Origin: JBMOPD01 sp049323615 | Lineage (GTDB): Bacteria > Bacillota > Desulfotomaculia > Desulfotomaculales > Desulfocucumaceae | DNA length: 40,749 nt | Reading direction: 5' to 3' | NCBI GenBank assembly: GCA_049323615.1 | Contig: JBMOPD010000058.1 | Coordinates: 1 to 40,749, forward strand | Shown: in pieces, positions 7,318 to 15,592 of the stretch | How positions within the stretch are numbered: position 1 is the stretch's first letter | Layout: the number at the start of each line of letters is the position of its first letter | Notes under the pieces: generated by a model | Database searches by the model: none | Told to the model about the DNA's origin: nothing | What the model saw: only the letters and a program-made list of their open reading frames with translations | Translations under genes and position numbers: made by a program

Positions 7318-7740
7318 GGGTTCGTGATGGCCGAGCCCAGACTGGTACAGGGTCAAAAAGGCTCTGTATCAGTCGGCCAAAGATTAATACCGGGTCATAG
7401 AGGCTCGGTATTAGTCGGCGGGAAGACTGGTGAATGTTCCGGCAGGCTGTATTGCAGTCCGAACGACTGCAATGCGGTCGTAAGGGATGTTCACCGGTCG
7501 AGCTAAGATTACCATGGGTGTCGAAACACCATAAAGGGTTATAGAGGTCTGTAGTGGTCGAGAGATCATTACAGGCTTCCAAGATATCCATGGTAGTCAA
7601 GCAAAGATTATTACGGGTGTCGTAACGGTTCTCGGCAGCCGAAAGGTTGTCGGGATCTGCGCAGATACTCGTAATGGTTGTAGCGCAGGTCATCCCGGGC
7701 TCATGACATAGGGGCCGCCAATGCTGAATTGGCGGCCCCT
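7318..7740 (+). ncRNA. Candidate large structured RNA: chain of stem-loops
   Basis: At least seven stem-loops lie end to end. 7318-7324/7332-7338. 7340-7352/7362-7374 (13 bp, 9-base loop). 7382-7394/7404-7416 (13 bp, 9-base loop). 7425-7440/7484-7499 enclosing 7445-7459/7465-7479. 7507-7517/7588-7598 enclosing 7518-7521/7526-7529 and 7544-7559/7564-7579 (GAGA loop). 7610-7620/7665-7675. A 13-bp end stem 7710-7722/7728-7740. The second and third stem-loops share length, loop type (TCAAAAAGG, TCATAGAGG) and ends, yet differ at four paired positions, all compensated. In the stems checked, non-Watson-Crick pairs are G-U on the plus strand, so the plus strand is the likely RNA. Several units end in GTCG or GTC followed by an AAG-like linker. 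No promoter is evident. It matches no RNA family I recognise. Confidence 0.55.
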
Positions 7741-7767
7741 AGTTATTCTGGGGAACCAAAAGTGAAA

Positions 7768-7805
7768 CAAGAGGCCTCCAATCAGATGTTGGGGCCTCTT
7801 GCTTT
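7768..7805. terminator. Bidirectional terminator between the hairpin array and the LutC-like gene
   Basis: CAAGAGGCC (7768-7776) pairs with GGCCTCTTG (7793-7801). On the plus strand it is followed by CTTTT; on the minus strand by TTTCACTTTT. It can end the LutC-like gene (stop at 7815) and any transcript reading through the array. Confidence 0.65.
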
Positions 7806-7814
7806 TAAAGAGTC

Positions 7815-8456
7815 TTAAAATCCCAGGTTTTCACCGACGATAATGACCACAAATTCCGGAATACCGGCCGGTTTAACCTCGGTAACGATGGTTACCCTGC
7901 AGAAACGGGCCGGGGGGGAACAGTCCGCGCAAAAGGTTGTTTTGACGCATGGGGTGGGCAGGTTCAGCCGGTAGAAGTTCATCGGCGCAGCCTCATTTTT
8001 AATCCTGCCGATGGCCGCTTCCTGGTCCCTGACAACCTTGTTTATCCCCGCCACCACGATTACCTTTTTAGGGCCGAAGATCATGGAGGCCGCCCTGTTT
8101 CCCGAGCCGTCTATATTTACCAGGTGCCCCTCCGAGGTCACGGCATTGGAACTGGAAAGAAACACATCCGATGTCAGCTGCTTGCGGCGGATTTCATCCA
8201 CCTCCGCCGGGTCAAGCCCCTGCTGCCAGTGGTCGTACACCGTGTGGCCCTTCTTTTTCAGGATTTCCAGTATGTTTATCTCCCTTAACGTAACAGATCC
8301 GCCCGCGCCCACAGTGGCTCCGGCGGGAATTCTTTTCAGTATCTCTTCAACCGCCTGCTCCCTGCCGGGTACGTACAGGGCCTCAAAAAGATTTTTATTC
8401 AGGGCCGCCACAACCTTTTTGGCCCTTTCCTCATAAAATGGCTTCATGTCGGTCAT
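7815..8456 (-). CDS. LutC/YkgG-like LUD-domain protein
   Basis: A 213-residue protein with a LUD (DUF162) domain, as in LutC of the lactate-utilisation complex. Typical segments are VGAGGSVTLREINILEILKK, a DxxxxSSSNAVTSEGHLVNID stretch, and GPKKVIVVAGINKVV. The C-terminal part contains four cysteines (CVKTTFCADCSPPARFC), seen in stand-alone LUD proteins of anaerobes. No lutA or lutB is beside it, so participation in lactate oxidation is uncertain. The start ATG at 8456 has GAGGGGGGT a few bases upstream. Its product name should remain 'LUD domain-containing protein'. Confidence 0.85.
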   Translation of the reverse strand: MTDMKPFYEERAKKVVAALNKNLFEALYVPGREQAVEEILKRIPAGATVGAGGSVTLREINILEILKKKGHTVYDHWQQGLDPAEVDEIRRKQLTSDVFLSSSNAVTSEGHLVNIDGSGNRAASMIFGPKKVIVVAGINKVVRDQEAAIGRIKNEAAPMNFYRLNLPTPCVKTTFCADCSPPARFCRVTIVTEVKPAGIPEFVVIIVGENLGF

Positions 8457-8507
8457 ATGAACCCCCCTCTGGTTGAAAAATTATTTGGCAGTATATAGTT
8501 ATGGAGT

Positions 8508-8942
8508 TTAATTTCCACAAAGGGGGTGGTTTTTCCTCCCCGGCCCGCTGATATGGCGACCCGGGGGCACCAGACGGAGAGAAACGGCCAAATCCGCCAA
8601 CCCCTCGTCGAAAAGGCTGCCGGTTTGCCCCCGGTATACTATCCTGCCCCCGTTTACAACCACAACCCTGCCGGAAAAATAATTGATCTCGGAGTAATCA
8701 TGGGTAACAAAAAAAGTAGTTATCCCGTTTTCCCTGACTATTCCGCATTGTTAAAAACTGTGGTATTGAGAAGCAGTGGCTCCTGAAAAACCACTGCCAT
8801 CCGCCGCCTGAAGGAAAGGGCGTTTCTGCCGGTGACCGGTTCCCCCATAAAACTGATCTCACCGGAAGAGGTGGGGATGAGCAGGTCCAAAACCAGCAGA
8901 AGAGTGGTTTTACCGGCCCCGTTGGGTCCCACCACCGATCCT
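8508..8942 (-). pseudogene. ABC transporter ATP-binding protein, internally deleted remnant
   Basis: The minus strand encodes VGPNGAGKTTLL (Walker A), a segment with ISFMGEPVTGR and MAVVFQEPLLLNTTVFNN (Q-loop region), and then jumps, in another frame, to GIVRENGITTFFVTHDYSEI (H-loop) and a C-terminal RVVVVNGGRIVYRGQTG. The signature LSGGQ and Walker B segments, normally about 70-80 residues between these parts, are absent. The stop lies at 8508-8510. The style fits molybdate/tungstate- or phosphate-type importers, but the substrate cannot be told. Confidence 0.8.
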
Positions 8943-9065
8943 GGCGTAAAATTCGGCGGCTTCCCGCTCACCGGCCAGGGCAATCCGGATGGCCTCCTCA
9001 AAATGCTGGCAGGCTGGAATCTGGTATTCGGTTTCCGGCGGGTAAAAACTTTCACTACTAGCCAC
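8943..9065 (-). pseudogene. Ferritin-like / rubrerythrin gene, N-terminal fragment
   Basis: From a GTG at 9065 the minus strand reads about 40 residues, including ACQHFEEAIRIALAGEREAA followed by EFYARI. This is the first helix of a rubrerythrin/ferritin-like di-iron domain. It then runs directly, in another frame, into the Walker A region of the ABC remnant. The rest of the gene and the start of the ABC gene are missing, so a deletion has fused two genes. Confidence 0.65.
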
Positions 9066-9077
9066 TAAATTTTACAG

Positions 9078-9086
9078 TGATATAAT
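9078..9086 (+). promoter_or_regulatory. Extended -10 promoter element
   Basis: TGATATAAT is a perfect extended -10 (TGnTATAAT). No good -35 is seen. It would drive the small ORF at 9108 and the MFS gene at 9250. Confidence 0.45.
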
Positions 9087-9107
9087 AGACACTGAGGTGT
9101 ATCTGCA

Positions 9108-9191
9108 TTGAATTCAGCCAAAACCTTGATCAACGCCTTTATCGGCCTTTTAATTATAGTTTTCACTGGAAACTCCGGCGCTGGTAAATAG
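9108..9191 (+). CDS. Possible 27-residue hydrophobic peptide
   Basis: A TTG start with GAGGTG eight bases upstream opens a 27-codon frame with a hydrophobic centre (INAFIGLLIIVF) and the end TGNSGAGK. It sits directly downstream of an extended -10 box. It may be a real membrane peptide, a leader for the MFS gene, or chance. Confidence 0.3.
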   Translation: MNSAKTLINAFIGLLIIVFTGNSGAGK

Positions 9192-9222
9192 CTGATTGCT
9201 AACAGCTAAAAGCTGATAGCTG
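9190..9222. repeat. AGCTGATTGCT-type microrepeat
   Basis: Contains AGCTGATTGCTAACAGCTAA followed by AGCTGATAGCTG: imperfect units capable of folding back. It lies just before the MFS gene. Confidence 0.45.
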
Positions 9223-9249
9223 GTTCAAGAAAGGTATGGTGGCCTCCCA

Positions 9250-10521
9250 ATGGCTGTCCGGATAAGTAAACCGGCCCTGGCCTGGGTGATGTACGACTGG
9301 GCGGACTCTGCCTTCGCCTGCACCATAATGGCGGCGGTGCTGCCGATTTTTTTCAAGGACGTGGCGGCGGCGGGGCACCCACAGGCATCTTCCTTCTGGG
9401 CTTACACCCAATCCCTTTCCATGCTGGCAGTGGCCCTCATGGCCCCGGTGCTGGGAGCCATCGCCGACCAGTCCTTCGCCAGAGTTAAGTTTATGCGCTT
9501 TTTTGCCTACCTGGGCATAACCGGCACAGCCCTTTTGTTCCTGGTGGATAAGGGTGACTACGTGTTGTGCTCGCTGTTTTATATCATGGGGGCTATCGGT
9601 TTTTACAGCGCTAATGTATTCTACGACTCCCTCCTCTCCCGGGTTGTGCCCGCGGAAGAAATGGACTGCCTCTCAGCAAAGGGATATGCCATGGGTTATC
9701 TGGGCGGAGGGCTGCTGCTGGCCATAAACATGGCCAGCATAATGTTTCCCGGGGCATTTTTCCTGCCCGATACCCTGTGGGCCACCAAAATAACCTTTCT
9801 CACCGTTGCCCTCTGGTGGTTTGTCTTTTCCCTTCCCTTTTTCAGGCATGTAAGGGAGGAGAGGGAACCGGTCAAAATCAATTTCCACACTGTCAGATTG
9901 GGTTTCGGAAGGCTTCAGTCAACTTTCAGGGAAATCCGCAAATACCGGGAATTATCCAAATTCCTGCTGGCTTTCTGGCTGTACAACGACGGGATAAGCA
10001 CCATAATTTTAATGGCCACCGTTTATGGCAGGGATGTGGGTATCGGCATGTCCCACCTGATTGGCGCCCTGCTGCTGACCCAGTTCGTCGCCTTTCCCTT
10101 CTCCCTCATCTTCGGCCGGGCGGCCGCCGCCTTTGGCGCCAAAAGGGCCGTATTTACCGGCTTAAGCATCTACATACTGATCATCATCCTGGCCTTCTTT
10201 ATGAAATCGGCCCTTCATTTCTGGATACTGGCGGCCATGGTGGGAACAGTGCAGGGAGGCACCCAGGCTATCAGCCGCTCGTTATACGCCTCCATGGTTC
10301 CGTCTGCCAAAACATCCGAATTCTTTGGCTTCATGGGAATTTCAAGCAAGTTCGCGGCCATATTCGGTCCATTCATTTTCGGGGTGGCCAGCCAGATGTC
10401 CGGGTCCAGCCGGATCGGCATCATTTCACTGCTCATATTCTTCCTGGCCGGCGGACTGATCCTGGCCGCGGTGGATGTGGATAAAGGCCGGAAAATAGCT
10501 CAAGAGCAGGGATTATTATAA
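9250..10521 (+). CDS. MFS transporter, UMF1 / Atg22-like family
   Basis: A 423-residue protein with about twelve hydrophobic segments. The beginning ALAWVMYDWADSAFACTIMA and the following VLPIFF are the hallmark of the UMF1 (Atg22-like) branch of the major facilitator superfamily. GAIADQSFARVKFM after helix 2, YDSLLSRVVP and GGTQAISRSLYASMVP are further family motifs. The transported substrate is not known for bacterial members; efflux of amino acids is one suggestion for the eukaryotic relatives. The ATG at 9250 has only a weak GGTGG upstream. It is monocistronic, convergent with the gene at 10540. Confidence 0.88.
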   Translation: MAVRISKPALAWVMYDWADSAFACTIMAAVLPIFFKDVAAAGHPQASSFWAYTQSLSMLAVALMAPVLGAIADQSFARVKFMRFFAYLGITGTALLFLVDKGDYVLCSLFYIMGAIGFYSANVFYDSLLSRVVPAEEMDCLSAKGYAMGYLGGGLLLAINMASIMFPGAFFLPDTLWATKITFLTVALWWFVFSLPFFRHVREEREPVKINFHTVRLGFGRLQSTFREIRKYRELSKFLLAFWLYNDGISTIILMATVYGRDVGIGMSHLIGALLLTQFVAFPFSLIFGRAAAAFGAKRAVFTGLSIYILIIILAFFMKSALHFWILAAMVGTVQGGTQAISRSLYASMVPSAKTSEFFGFMGISSKFAAIFGPFIFGVASQMSGSSRIGIISLLIFFLAGGLILAAVDVDKGRKIAQEQGLL

Positions 10522-10539
10522 ATTCCTGATTTCTCTTAT

Positions 10540-11532
10540 TTATGGCTCCAAAACTGGTTTAAAGTGCCTCATGGGCCTTAAATCAGATTCGGGTTTGCCG
10601 GTAGAATAGGAGATGTCTTTTATTTTTTCGGTGATTGCCTCCTCGTCCACATCTCCCCCAATGAACCTCAGGGAAAGATTGATCACCTCAACCGATTCGG
10701 CTACCCCCTTGCGGAAAAGCTCGGGAAAACTGTCGGTATAAAGTTCGCCCTCATCCATGGGGTGGCCCCAGGTCCTTTTTGCCTCATTTAAATAAGCCTC
10801 CCCGTTTTTTTCCGGCCCCCGGTAAAAATAATACCTGATGTTGTCCTTATCCCGGCTTAACAGGTCGTAGACGGAAACCAGAGCTCTCTTAATACCCCAG
10901 GGATCATAGAGCACTTTCAGGGCCGATATCATGTCGCGGTAGGATTTGTTAATAAAATCGGTGCCTGCCAGGCTTTCACAGCTATCCTTAAAAATCAGAG
11001 GGAGTATATACTCGTAAAAGGCCACAATCTCCTCCGGCAGGCTGTCCCCCACATCTATTTCCCGGTGGACCCGAACCTTGCGCACGTTAATATTGAGCAG
11101 TTTTCGCCCCATCAGCACATCCAGGGCGGCCTCCACCCGCTTGTGATTGTTAATCAACTTTGTTGTTTCATTTTGACGCCCCCGGTATACACCCGAGATG
11201 TAATTTATGTAGGGGTGGGTGACGCGGTCAAGGCACCAGTGACAAATAAGGGCCATTAAATATACGGTGGTTCCGGCATCAGGGTTCCTTTTCACGTATT
11301 TCAGCGACTCCCTCAAAAAAAGGCCGCACTTTTCCTGGTGAATTCGGTTTCCCAGCAAAAACACCCGTTTATCTCCGTCCCAGGGCAGAAAGTTGAAATA
11401 AAAAAAGATGTCCGGACCCTGGCAGCCGAGAAAAAACAGTCTTTTTTGCGCCCGGGCCAGCTCTCTGAAATTTTCTTCCACCCCGGCCAGGACCTCCTGC
11501 CCGCAAAAGATGTGAGTCCACACATCAGGCAT
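10540..11532 (-). CDS. Zinc-dependent phospholipase C family protein
   Basis: A 330-residue protein resembling the PF00882 zinc-dependent phospholipase C / S1-P1-like fold. The N-terminus PDVWTHIFCGQEVL has the early Trp and His used for zinc binding in the family. QGPDIFFYFNFLPW, then LMALICHWCLDRVTHPYINY with spaced His and Asp, match the helical metal-binding core. No signal peptide is visible, unlike secreted clostridial toxins, so this is the intracellular housekeeping type of unknown substrate. It is divergent from the histidine kinase at 11748, with a 215-base AT-rich gap holding both promoters. Confidence 0.8.
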   Translation of the reverse strand: MPDVWTHIFCGQEVLAGVEENFRELARAQKRLFFLGCQGPDIFFYFNFLPWDGDKRVFLLGNRIHQEKCGLFLRESLKYVKRNPDAGTTVYLMALICHWCLDRVTHPYINYISGVYRGRQNETTKLINNHKRVEAALDVLMGRKLLNINVRKVRVHREIDVGDSLPEEIVAFYEYILPLIFKDSCESLAGTDFINKSYRDMISALKVLYDPWGIKRALVSVYDLLSRDKDNIRYYFYRGPEKNGEAYLNEAKRTWGHPMDEGELYTDSFPELFRKGVAESVEVINLSLRFIGGDVDEEAITEKIKDISYSTGKPESDLRPMRHFKPVLEP

Positions 11533-11747
11533 AAAAAACCTCCGGAAACTACTTCTTTACTTTTTTATTTTAGCACAACAAATATCTACTTTAGGCTATA
11601 TTTTTTCATAAATTGCTTATTTGTTCAGAATATAATATCTTATTATATTAAATGCCTGAAATTTTTCATCTACTCCCACACATTTTGACATATATTTTGG
11701 GACTGTTCCTTTTTTTTGTGCTATTATAATCGCGGCTGTCAAAATCT

Positions 11748-14078
11748 ATGAAGGGTCGGTCGGGCACAACCATGCCTTGGAGCAGCTTAGTAATCCGCGA
11801 TCGGGAAAAGCCGCTGAAAATTCTATTTACACAGTACATAATAATATTATTGGCAGGCTATATACTGGCAAAACTTACATCACCCACCCTGTGGGCGCGA
11901 TATACAACCCTGTGCCATACATCCCTGGAGCTGATATGCATATTTATAGCCGTTTCATCCTTTCTCACCGTCTGGCACACCTATGACCGCAATCCCCCGG
12001 TTAACCACGTAATCGGTTTTGGCTTCCTGGTGGTGGCCCTTTTCGACTTATTCCACACTTATTACTTTACTTATTACTTTCCGGGATATAATCTTTACCC
12101 CCCCGGCTATTATGACCTGTCTGTAAGATACTGGATACTGGGCAGGTTTGCCGAAGCAGTGACGCTGTTGATATGCACCGCAAGGCCCCTTCATCTCAGA
12201 ATTAATAAATGGGCCGGCCTCCTTTTTTCAACGGCCCTGGCGGCGGGCGCCGGGTATACTGTTTTAAATTTCCGGGGCTTGATGCCGGTAATGTTTACCG
12301 GAGATGGCCTGACGCCGGTGAAAATTGTCCTGGAGTATGTCATCATAGCACTGTTTTTAACGGGCCTGTTCCAGTTGAAAGATAAGGTAAACAGCAGGGA
12401 CATGCTGACCTACAGGTACATTTTCCTGGCCCTGCTGATCGCCATACCCGCCGAACTTTGCTTTACGATGTATGAAAATATAACCTCATTTTCCAACACT
12501 CTGGGACACATATTAAAAATAACTTACTATTATTACCTGTTCAGGGGCATTTTCGTAAGCGCAGTCAATTATCCCTATAAAAAATTGGAGGAGGCGGGCA
12601 AATACACGGCCAATATACTTAACGGCCTGCCCATCGGACTGGCAACGTACGACAATAACTTCAGATTATCCTTCATAAACAAAAAGGCGCAAAATTTATT
12701 TGGATTGAAGGAAGAAGAAATGCTCGGCCTGCCTGTTGAGGAGGTTTGCGCAAAGATATACGGCACGGAGAACATTGAAGAGCCCCTTGTCAGGCAGGTA
12801 TCCCGTACCCCGGAGGCAGTAAAAAACAGGATAATAACCATTGCAAATGAGAACAACCCCGGCCTGAAACTGCAAATCGAAGCCCGTCAACTGGAAACCG
12901 ACGGTTTTCTGCTACTGATTACAGAGGCCAAAAAGGAACAGCAACTGGAGAACCTGCAGTTGCAAACCCAGACTATACTTAATTCCATAAGCAACCTGGT
13001 GGTGCTGGTAAACCAAAAAAATAATATTATAATGTGCAACCGGGCCTTTTCAGATGCAGTGGAAATGGACGCCGGGCACATTCCGGGGAGGAACCTCGAA
13101 GAACTGTACAGACTGCTGCAATTTAAAAAGAAAGAAGAGTCTCCCAAAGGCATACCGGGAGAAGAAATAAATAAAGCCTTTGAGGTATCATTTATTACCG
13201 CCAAAGGCAACCGGAAGGAACTGGTCCTCCAATCGGCCCCCATTTCCAACGTGGACGGGGAAGTAATCGGGGGCATTGTGGTAGCTTCCGACATAACTGC
13301 TTTAAAGAAGGAGCAGCAAAAACTGCAGCAGCGGGAGAAACTGGCCTTGTTGGGCGAAATGGCGGCGGGAGTGGTGCATGAAATAAAGAACCCCCTGACA
13401 ACCATTAAAGGCTTCGGCCGTCTTATCGCCTCCAAGGCCGGGGATAAAATTATCAGGGATTATGCCTGTATAATTGAAAGCACGGCCAATGACGTCAACA
13501 AGGTGGTCAGTGATTTTTTAGCCTTTGCCAAGCCCCGCCCTCCTGTCCTGAAGCCAATTTCGTTAAATGATTTGATCCAGTCAATGAGGTTGATGCTGGA
13601 AAGCCACCTTTTCATAAAGGGAGTTGATTTTAACTTTATTCCTTCGACAGAGGAAAAAACGGTAATGGCCGATGAATCCCAAATCAAACAGGTAATACTG
13701 AACATGATTGAAAACGCCATTGAAGCGGTAGATGGATGCCAAAATCCCCGCTTGGCCATCACTACCGGATTAACTGACACAAAGGATGAAATGTTTATAA
13801 CCATTTCCGACAACGGTAAGGGTATGCCGCTGGAACACAAGTTAAAAGTGGGAACACCTTTCTTTACCACCAAGGATAAAGGAACCGGACTGTGCTTGAG
13901 CATTTGTTATCAAATAGTTAATGAACATGGCGGAAGGATCGGTGCTGAAAGTGAGCCCGGCAAGGGAACTGCCTTTACCATATCCCTGCCTTGTAAAATG
14001 ACGGGCAAACAGCATAAGACACATACGACACAGCCATATACCGGCAGCCCCACTGTTTCACAGGGTCTCGCTCTTTAA
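11748..14078 (+). CDS. MASE3-PAS sensor histidine kinase (orphan)
   Basis: A 776-residue membrane kinase. Residues about 20-270 form a multi-helix MASE3-type sensor (FGFLVVALFDLFHTYYFTYY, then RYWILGRFAEAVTLL). PAS-like domains cover about 280-390 and 400-515. HisKA begins LALLGEMAAGVVHEIKNPLT, with the phospho-accepting His in HEIKNP. The ATPase domain has N-box QVILNMIENAIEA, DNGKGMP, and FFTTKDKGTGLCLSI. No response regulator is adjacent. Orphan kinases of this build often feed the sporulation phosphorelay in spore formers, and a Spo0B-like gene lies 4.3 kb away; the link is inference. A TATAAT box at 11725-11730 lies close upstream. The start is uncertain: neither ATG 11748 nor ATG 11772 has a good ribosome site. 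Confidence 0.9.
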   Translation: MKGRSGTTMPWSSLVIRDREKPLKILFTQYIIILLAGYILAKLTSPTLWARYTTLCHTSLELICIFIAVSSFLTVWHTYDRNPPVNHVIGFGFLVVALFDLFHTYYFTYYFPGYNLYPPGYYDLSVRYWILGRFAEAVTLLICTARPLHLRINKWAGLLFSTALAAGAGYTVLNFRGLMPVMFTGDGLTPVKIVLEYVIIALFLTGLFQLKDKVNSRDMLTYRYIFLALLIAIPAELCFTMYENITSFSNTLGHILKITYYYYLFRGIFVSAVNYPYKKLEEAGKYTANILNGLPIGLATYDNNFRLSFINKKAQNLFGLKEEEMLGLPVEEVCAKIYGTENIEEPLVRQVSRTPEAVKNRIITIANENNPGLKLQIEARQLETDGFLLLITEAKKEQQLENLQLQTQTILNSISNLVVLVNQKNNIIMCNRAFSDAVEMDAGHIPGRNLEELYRLLQFKKKEESPKGIPGEEINKAFEVSFITAKGNRKELVLQSAPISNVDGEVIGGIVVASDITALKKEQQKLQQREKLALLGEMAAGVVHEIKNPLTTIKGFGRLIASKAGDKIIRDYACIIESTANDVNKVVSDFLAFAKPRPPVLKPISLNDLIQSMRLMLESHLFIKGVDFNFIPSTEEKTVMADESQIKQVILNMIENAIEAVDGCQNPRLAITTGLTDTKDEMFITISDNGKGMPLEHKLKVGTPFFTTKDKGTGLCLSICYQIVNEHGGRIGAESEPGKGTAFTISLPCKMTGKQHKTHTTQPYTGSPTVSQGLAL

Positions 14079-14103
14079 AAATTTATACAACTTGGCATCT
14101 CTC

Positions 14104-14232
14104 TCAGTATTCGCCAGTCGGCAGACCCAGTAAGCTGATCAGGCAGCTGATACACAGCCACCCCTCATTATCCCCGTGCTTACCGGCAATTTCACCCTCC
14201 AGGCTGCACCCGCAGTTGAAGCATAAATCCAT
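14104..14232 (-). CDS. Small CxxC zinc-finger-like protein
   Basis: A 42-residue protein: MDLCFNCGCSLEGE at the start and WLCISCLISL later, so two CxxC-type knuckles about 20 residues apart. This is a compact treble-clef or ribbon-like metal site. The ATG at 14232 has GGGGG seven bases upstream. It is convergent with the kinase gene and lies just downstream of proA on the same strand. No family name can be given. Confidence 0.6.
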   Translation of the reverse strand: MDLCFNCGCSLEGEIAGKHGDNEGWLCISCLISLLGLPTGEY

Positions 14233-14320
14233 TGGCAGGCCCCCGGTAAATATTATATTCAGGGGCGTGCTTGTCTTTTGTAAAGCAGATATTTACAGAT
14301 CCGGCCCCAAATTCCTACCT

Positions 14321-15574
14321 TCAAGTCCTTACCTGCCCGTTACCGTAAACGATATACTTATACGTGGTCAGCTCCCTGAGGCCCATCGGCCCCCGGGCAT
14401 GCAGCTTCTGGGTGGAAATACCTATTTCGGCCCCGAAACCAAACTGATAGCCGTCGGTAAACCTGGTTGAGGCGTTGACGTACACCGCCGAGGCGTCCAC
14501 CTCGTTTAAAAAGCGCCTGGCCCTGTTATAGTCCCCGGTAATGATGGCTTCGGAATGCCTGGTCCCGTACCGGTGTATATGGTCCACGGCCTCATCCAGG
14601 CTGTCCACCACCCTGACGGCCAGGATCAAATCCAGGTATTCAGTGGCCCAGTCCTCCTCAGTGGCCGGTACAACCCACTCCACCAAAGCCCTGGTACGTT
14701 CGTCACCCCTTATTTCAACACCCATCTCACGGAGCCTGTTAAGAATCCGGGGCAATAATTCCGCCGCCACAGCCCTGTGCACCAGGAGGGTCTCCATGGC
14801 GTTGCAGACCCCGGGACGCTGGCACTTGGCGTTAACCACAATGTTGCCGGCCATTTCCAGGTCGGCCTGCTCATCCACATAAACATGGCAGTTGCCCACC
14901 CCGGTTTCTATAACAGGTACCGTGGCGTTCTGCACCACCGTCTGGATCAGCCCGGCTCCCCCCCTGGGGATGATCACGTCAATGAGCCCATTCATCCTGA
15001 TCATCACGTTGACCGCAGCACGGTCGGTATTTTCAAGCAGTTGGATGGCCCCCCCGGGCATACCCCCCTGAACCGAGGCGGCGGCTATGATTTCAGTTAT
15101 GGTCTTGTTTGAATTTATGGCCTCGGAACCCCCGCGCAGCAAAACGGCATTGCCTGCTTTAAGGCAAAGTCCGGCGGCGTCAACCGTGACATTGGGCCTG
15201 GCCTCGTAAATTATGCCGATTACGCCCAGAGGGACCCTGACCCTTCCCACCTGGAGGCCGTTGGGCCTCAACCACATGGAATCCACTTCCCCCACCGGGT
15301 CGGGAAGCTGGGCCACCTCTCTCAGGCCCAGGGCCATGTCCTGCACCCGTTCCGGGGTCAACAGCAGCCTGTCGATAAGGGTCTTGGAGAGCCCCTTATC
15401 ACGGCCCGCCCTGACATCCACGGCATTGGCTTCCAGAATGGCGCCGGTTTCTCTCACCAGTGCATCGGCCATATGGATGAGGGCATTATTTTTCTCGCTG
15501 GCGGAAAGGCCGGCCAGTTTTCTGGCCGCCTGCCCGGCCTTAAGGGCCTTGTCTTTTACTTCCTGTTCAAACAT
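14321..15574 (-). CDS. proA: Gamma-glutamyl phosphate reductase
   Basis: A 417-residue enzyme of the ALDH-like family that reduces gamma-glutamyl phosphate to glutamate 5-semialdehyde with NADPH, the second step of proline synthesis. Visible motifs: VRVPLGVIGIIYEARPNVTVDAA (cofactor region), AVLLRGGSEAINSN, VIPRGGAGLIQ, and NAKCQRPGVCNAMETLLVH holding the catalytic cysteine. FGFGAEIGISTQKLHARGPMG near the end is the ProA signature. Length is normal. It follows proB by 18 bases, so the two form an operon. Confidence 0.97.
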   Translation of the reverse strand: MFEQEVKDKALKAGQAARKLAGLSASEKNNALIHMADALVRETGAILEANAVDVRAGRDKGLSKTLIDRLLLTPERVQDMALGLREVAQLPDPVGEVDSMWLRPNGLQVGRVRVPLGVIGIIYEARPNVTVDAAGLCLKAGNAVLLRGGSEAINSNKTITEIIAAASVQGGMPGGAIQLLENTDRAAVNVMIRMNGLIDVIIPRGGAGLIQTVVQNATVPVIETGVGNCHVYVDEQADLEMAGNIVVNAKCQRPGVCNAMETLLVHRAVAAELLPRILNRLREMGVEIRGDERTRALVEWVVPATEEDWATEYLDLILAVRVVDSLDEAVDHIHRYGTRHSEAIITGDYNRARRFLNEVDASAVYVNASTRFTDGYQFGFGAEIGISTQKLHARGPMGLRELTTYKYIVYGNGQVRT

Positions 15575-15592
15575 CTTCTAAAACCCCCCGGT

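Noticed and set aside
7148..7693. A 181-codon open frame on the minus strand across the hairpin array
   Set aside because: It has no ribosome site or recognisable domain, and its internal similarity follows from the hairpin repeats. In the stems checked, wobble pairs are allowed only on the plus-strand RNA, so the stretch is better explained as a structured RNA.
7318..7740. CRISPR array or integron attC array
   Set aside because: Units vary in length and stem sequence, no constant repeat with unique spacers exists, attC end boxes (GTTRRRY) are absent, and no cas or integrase gene is present.
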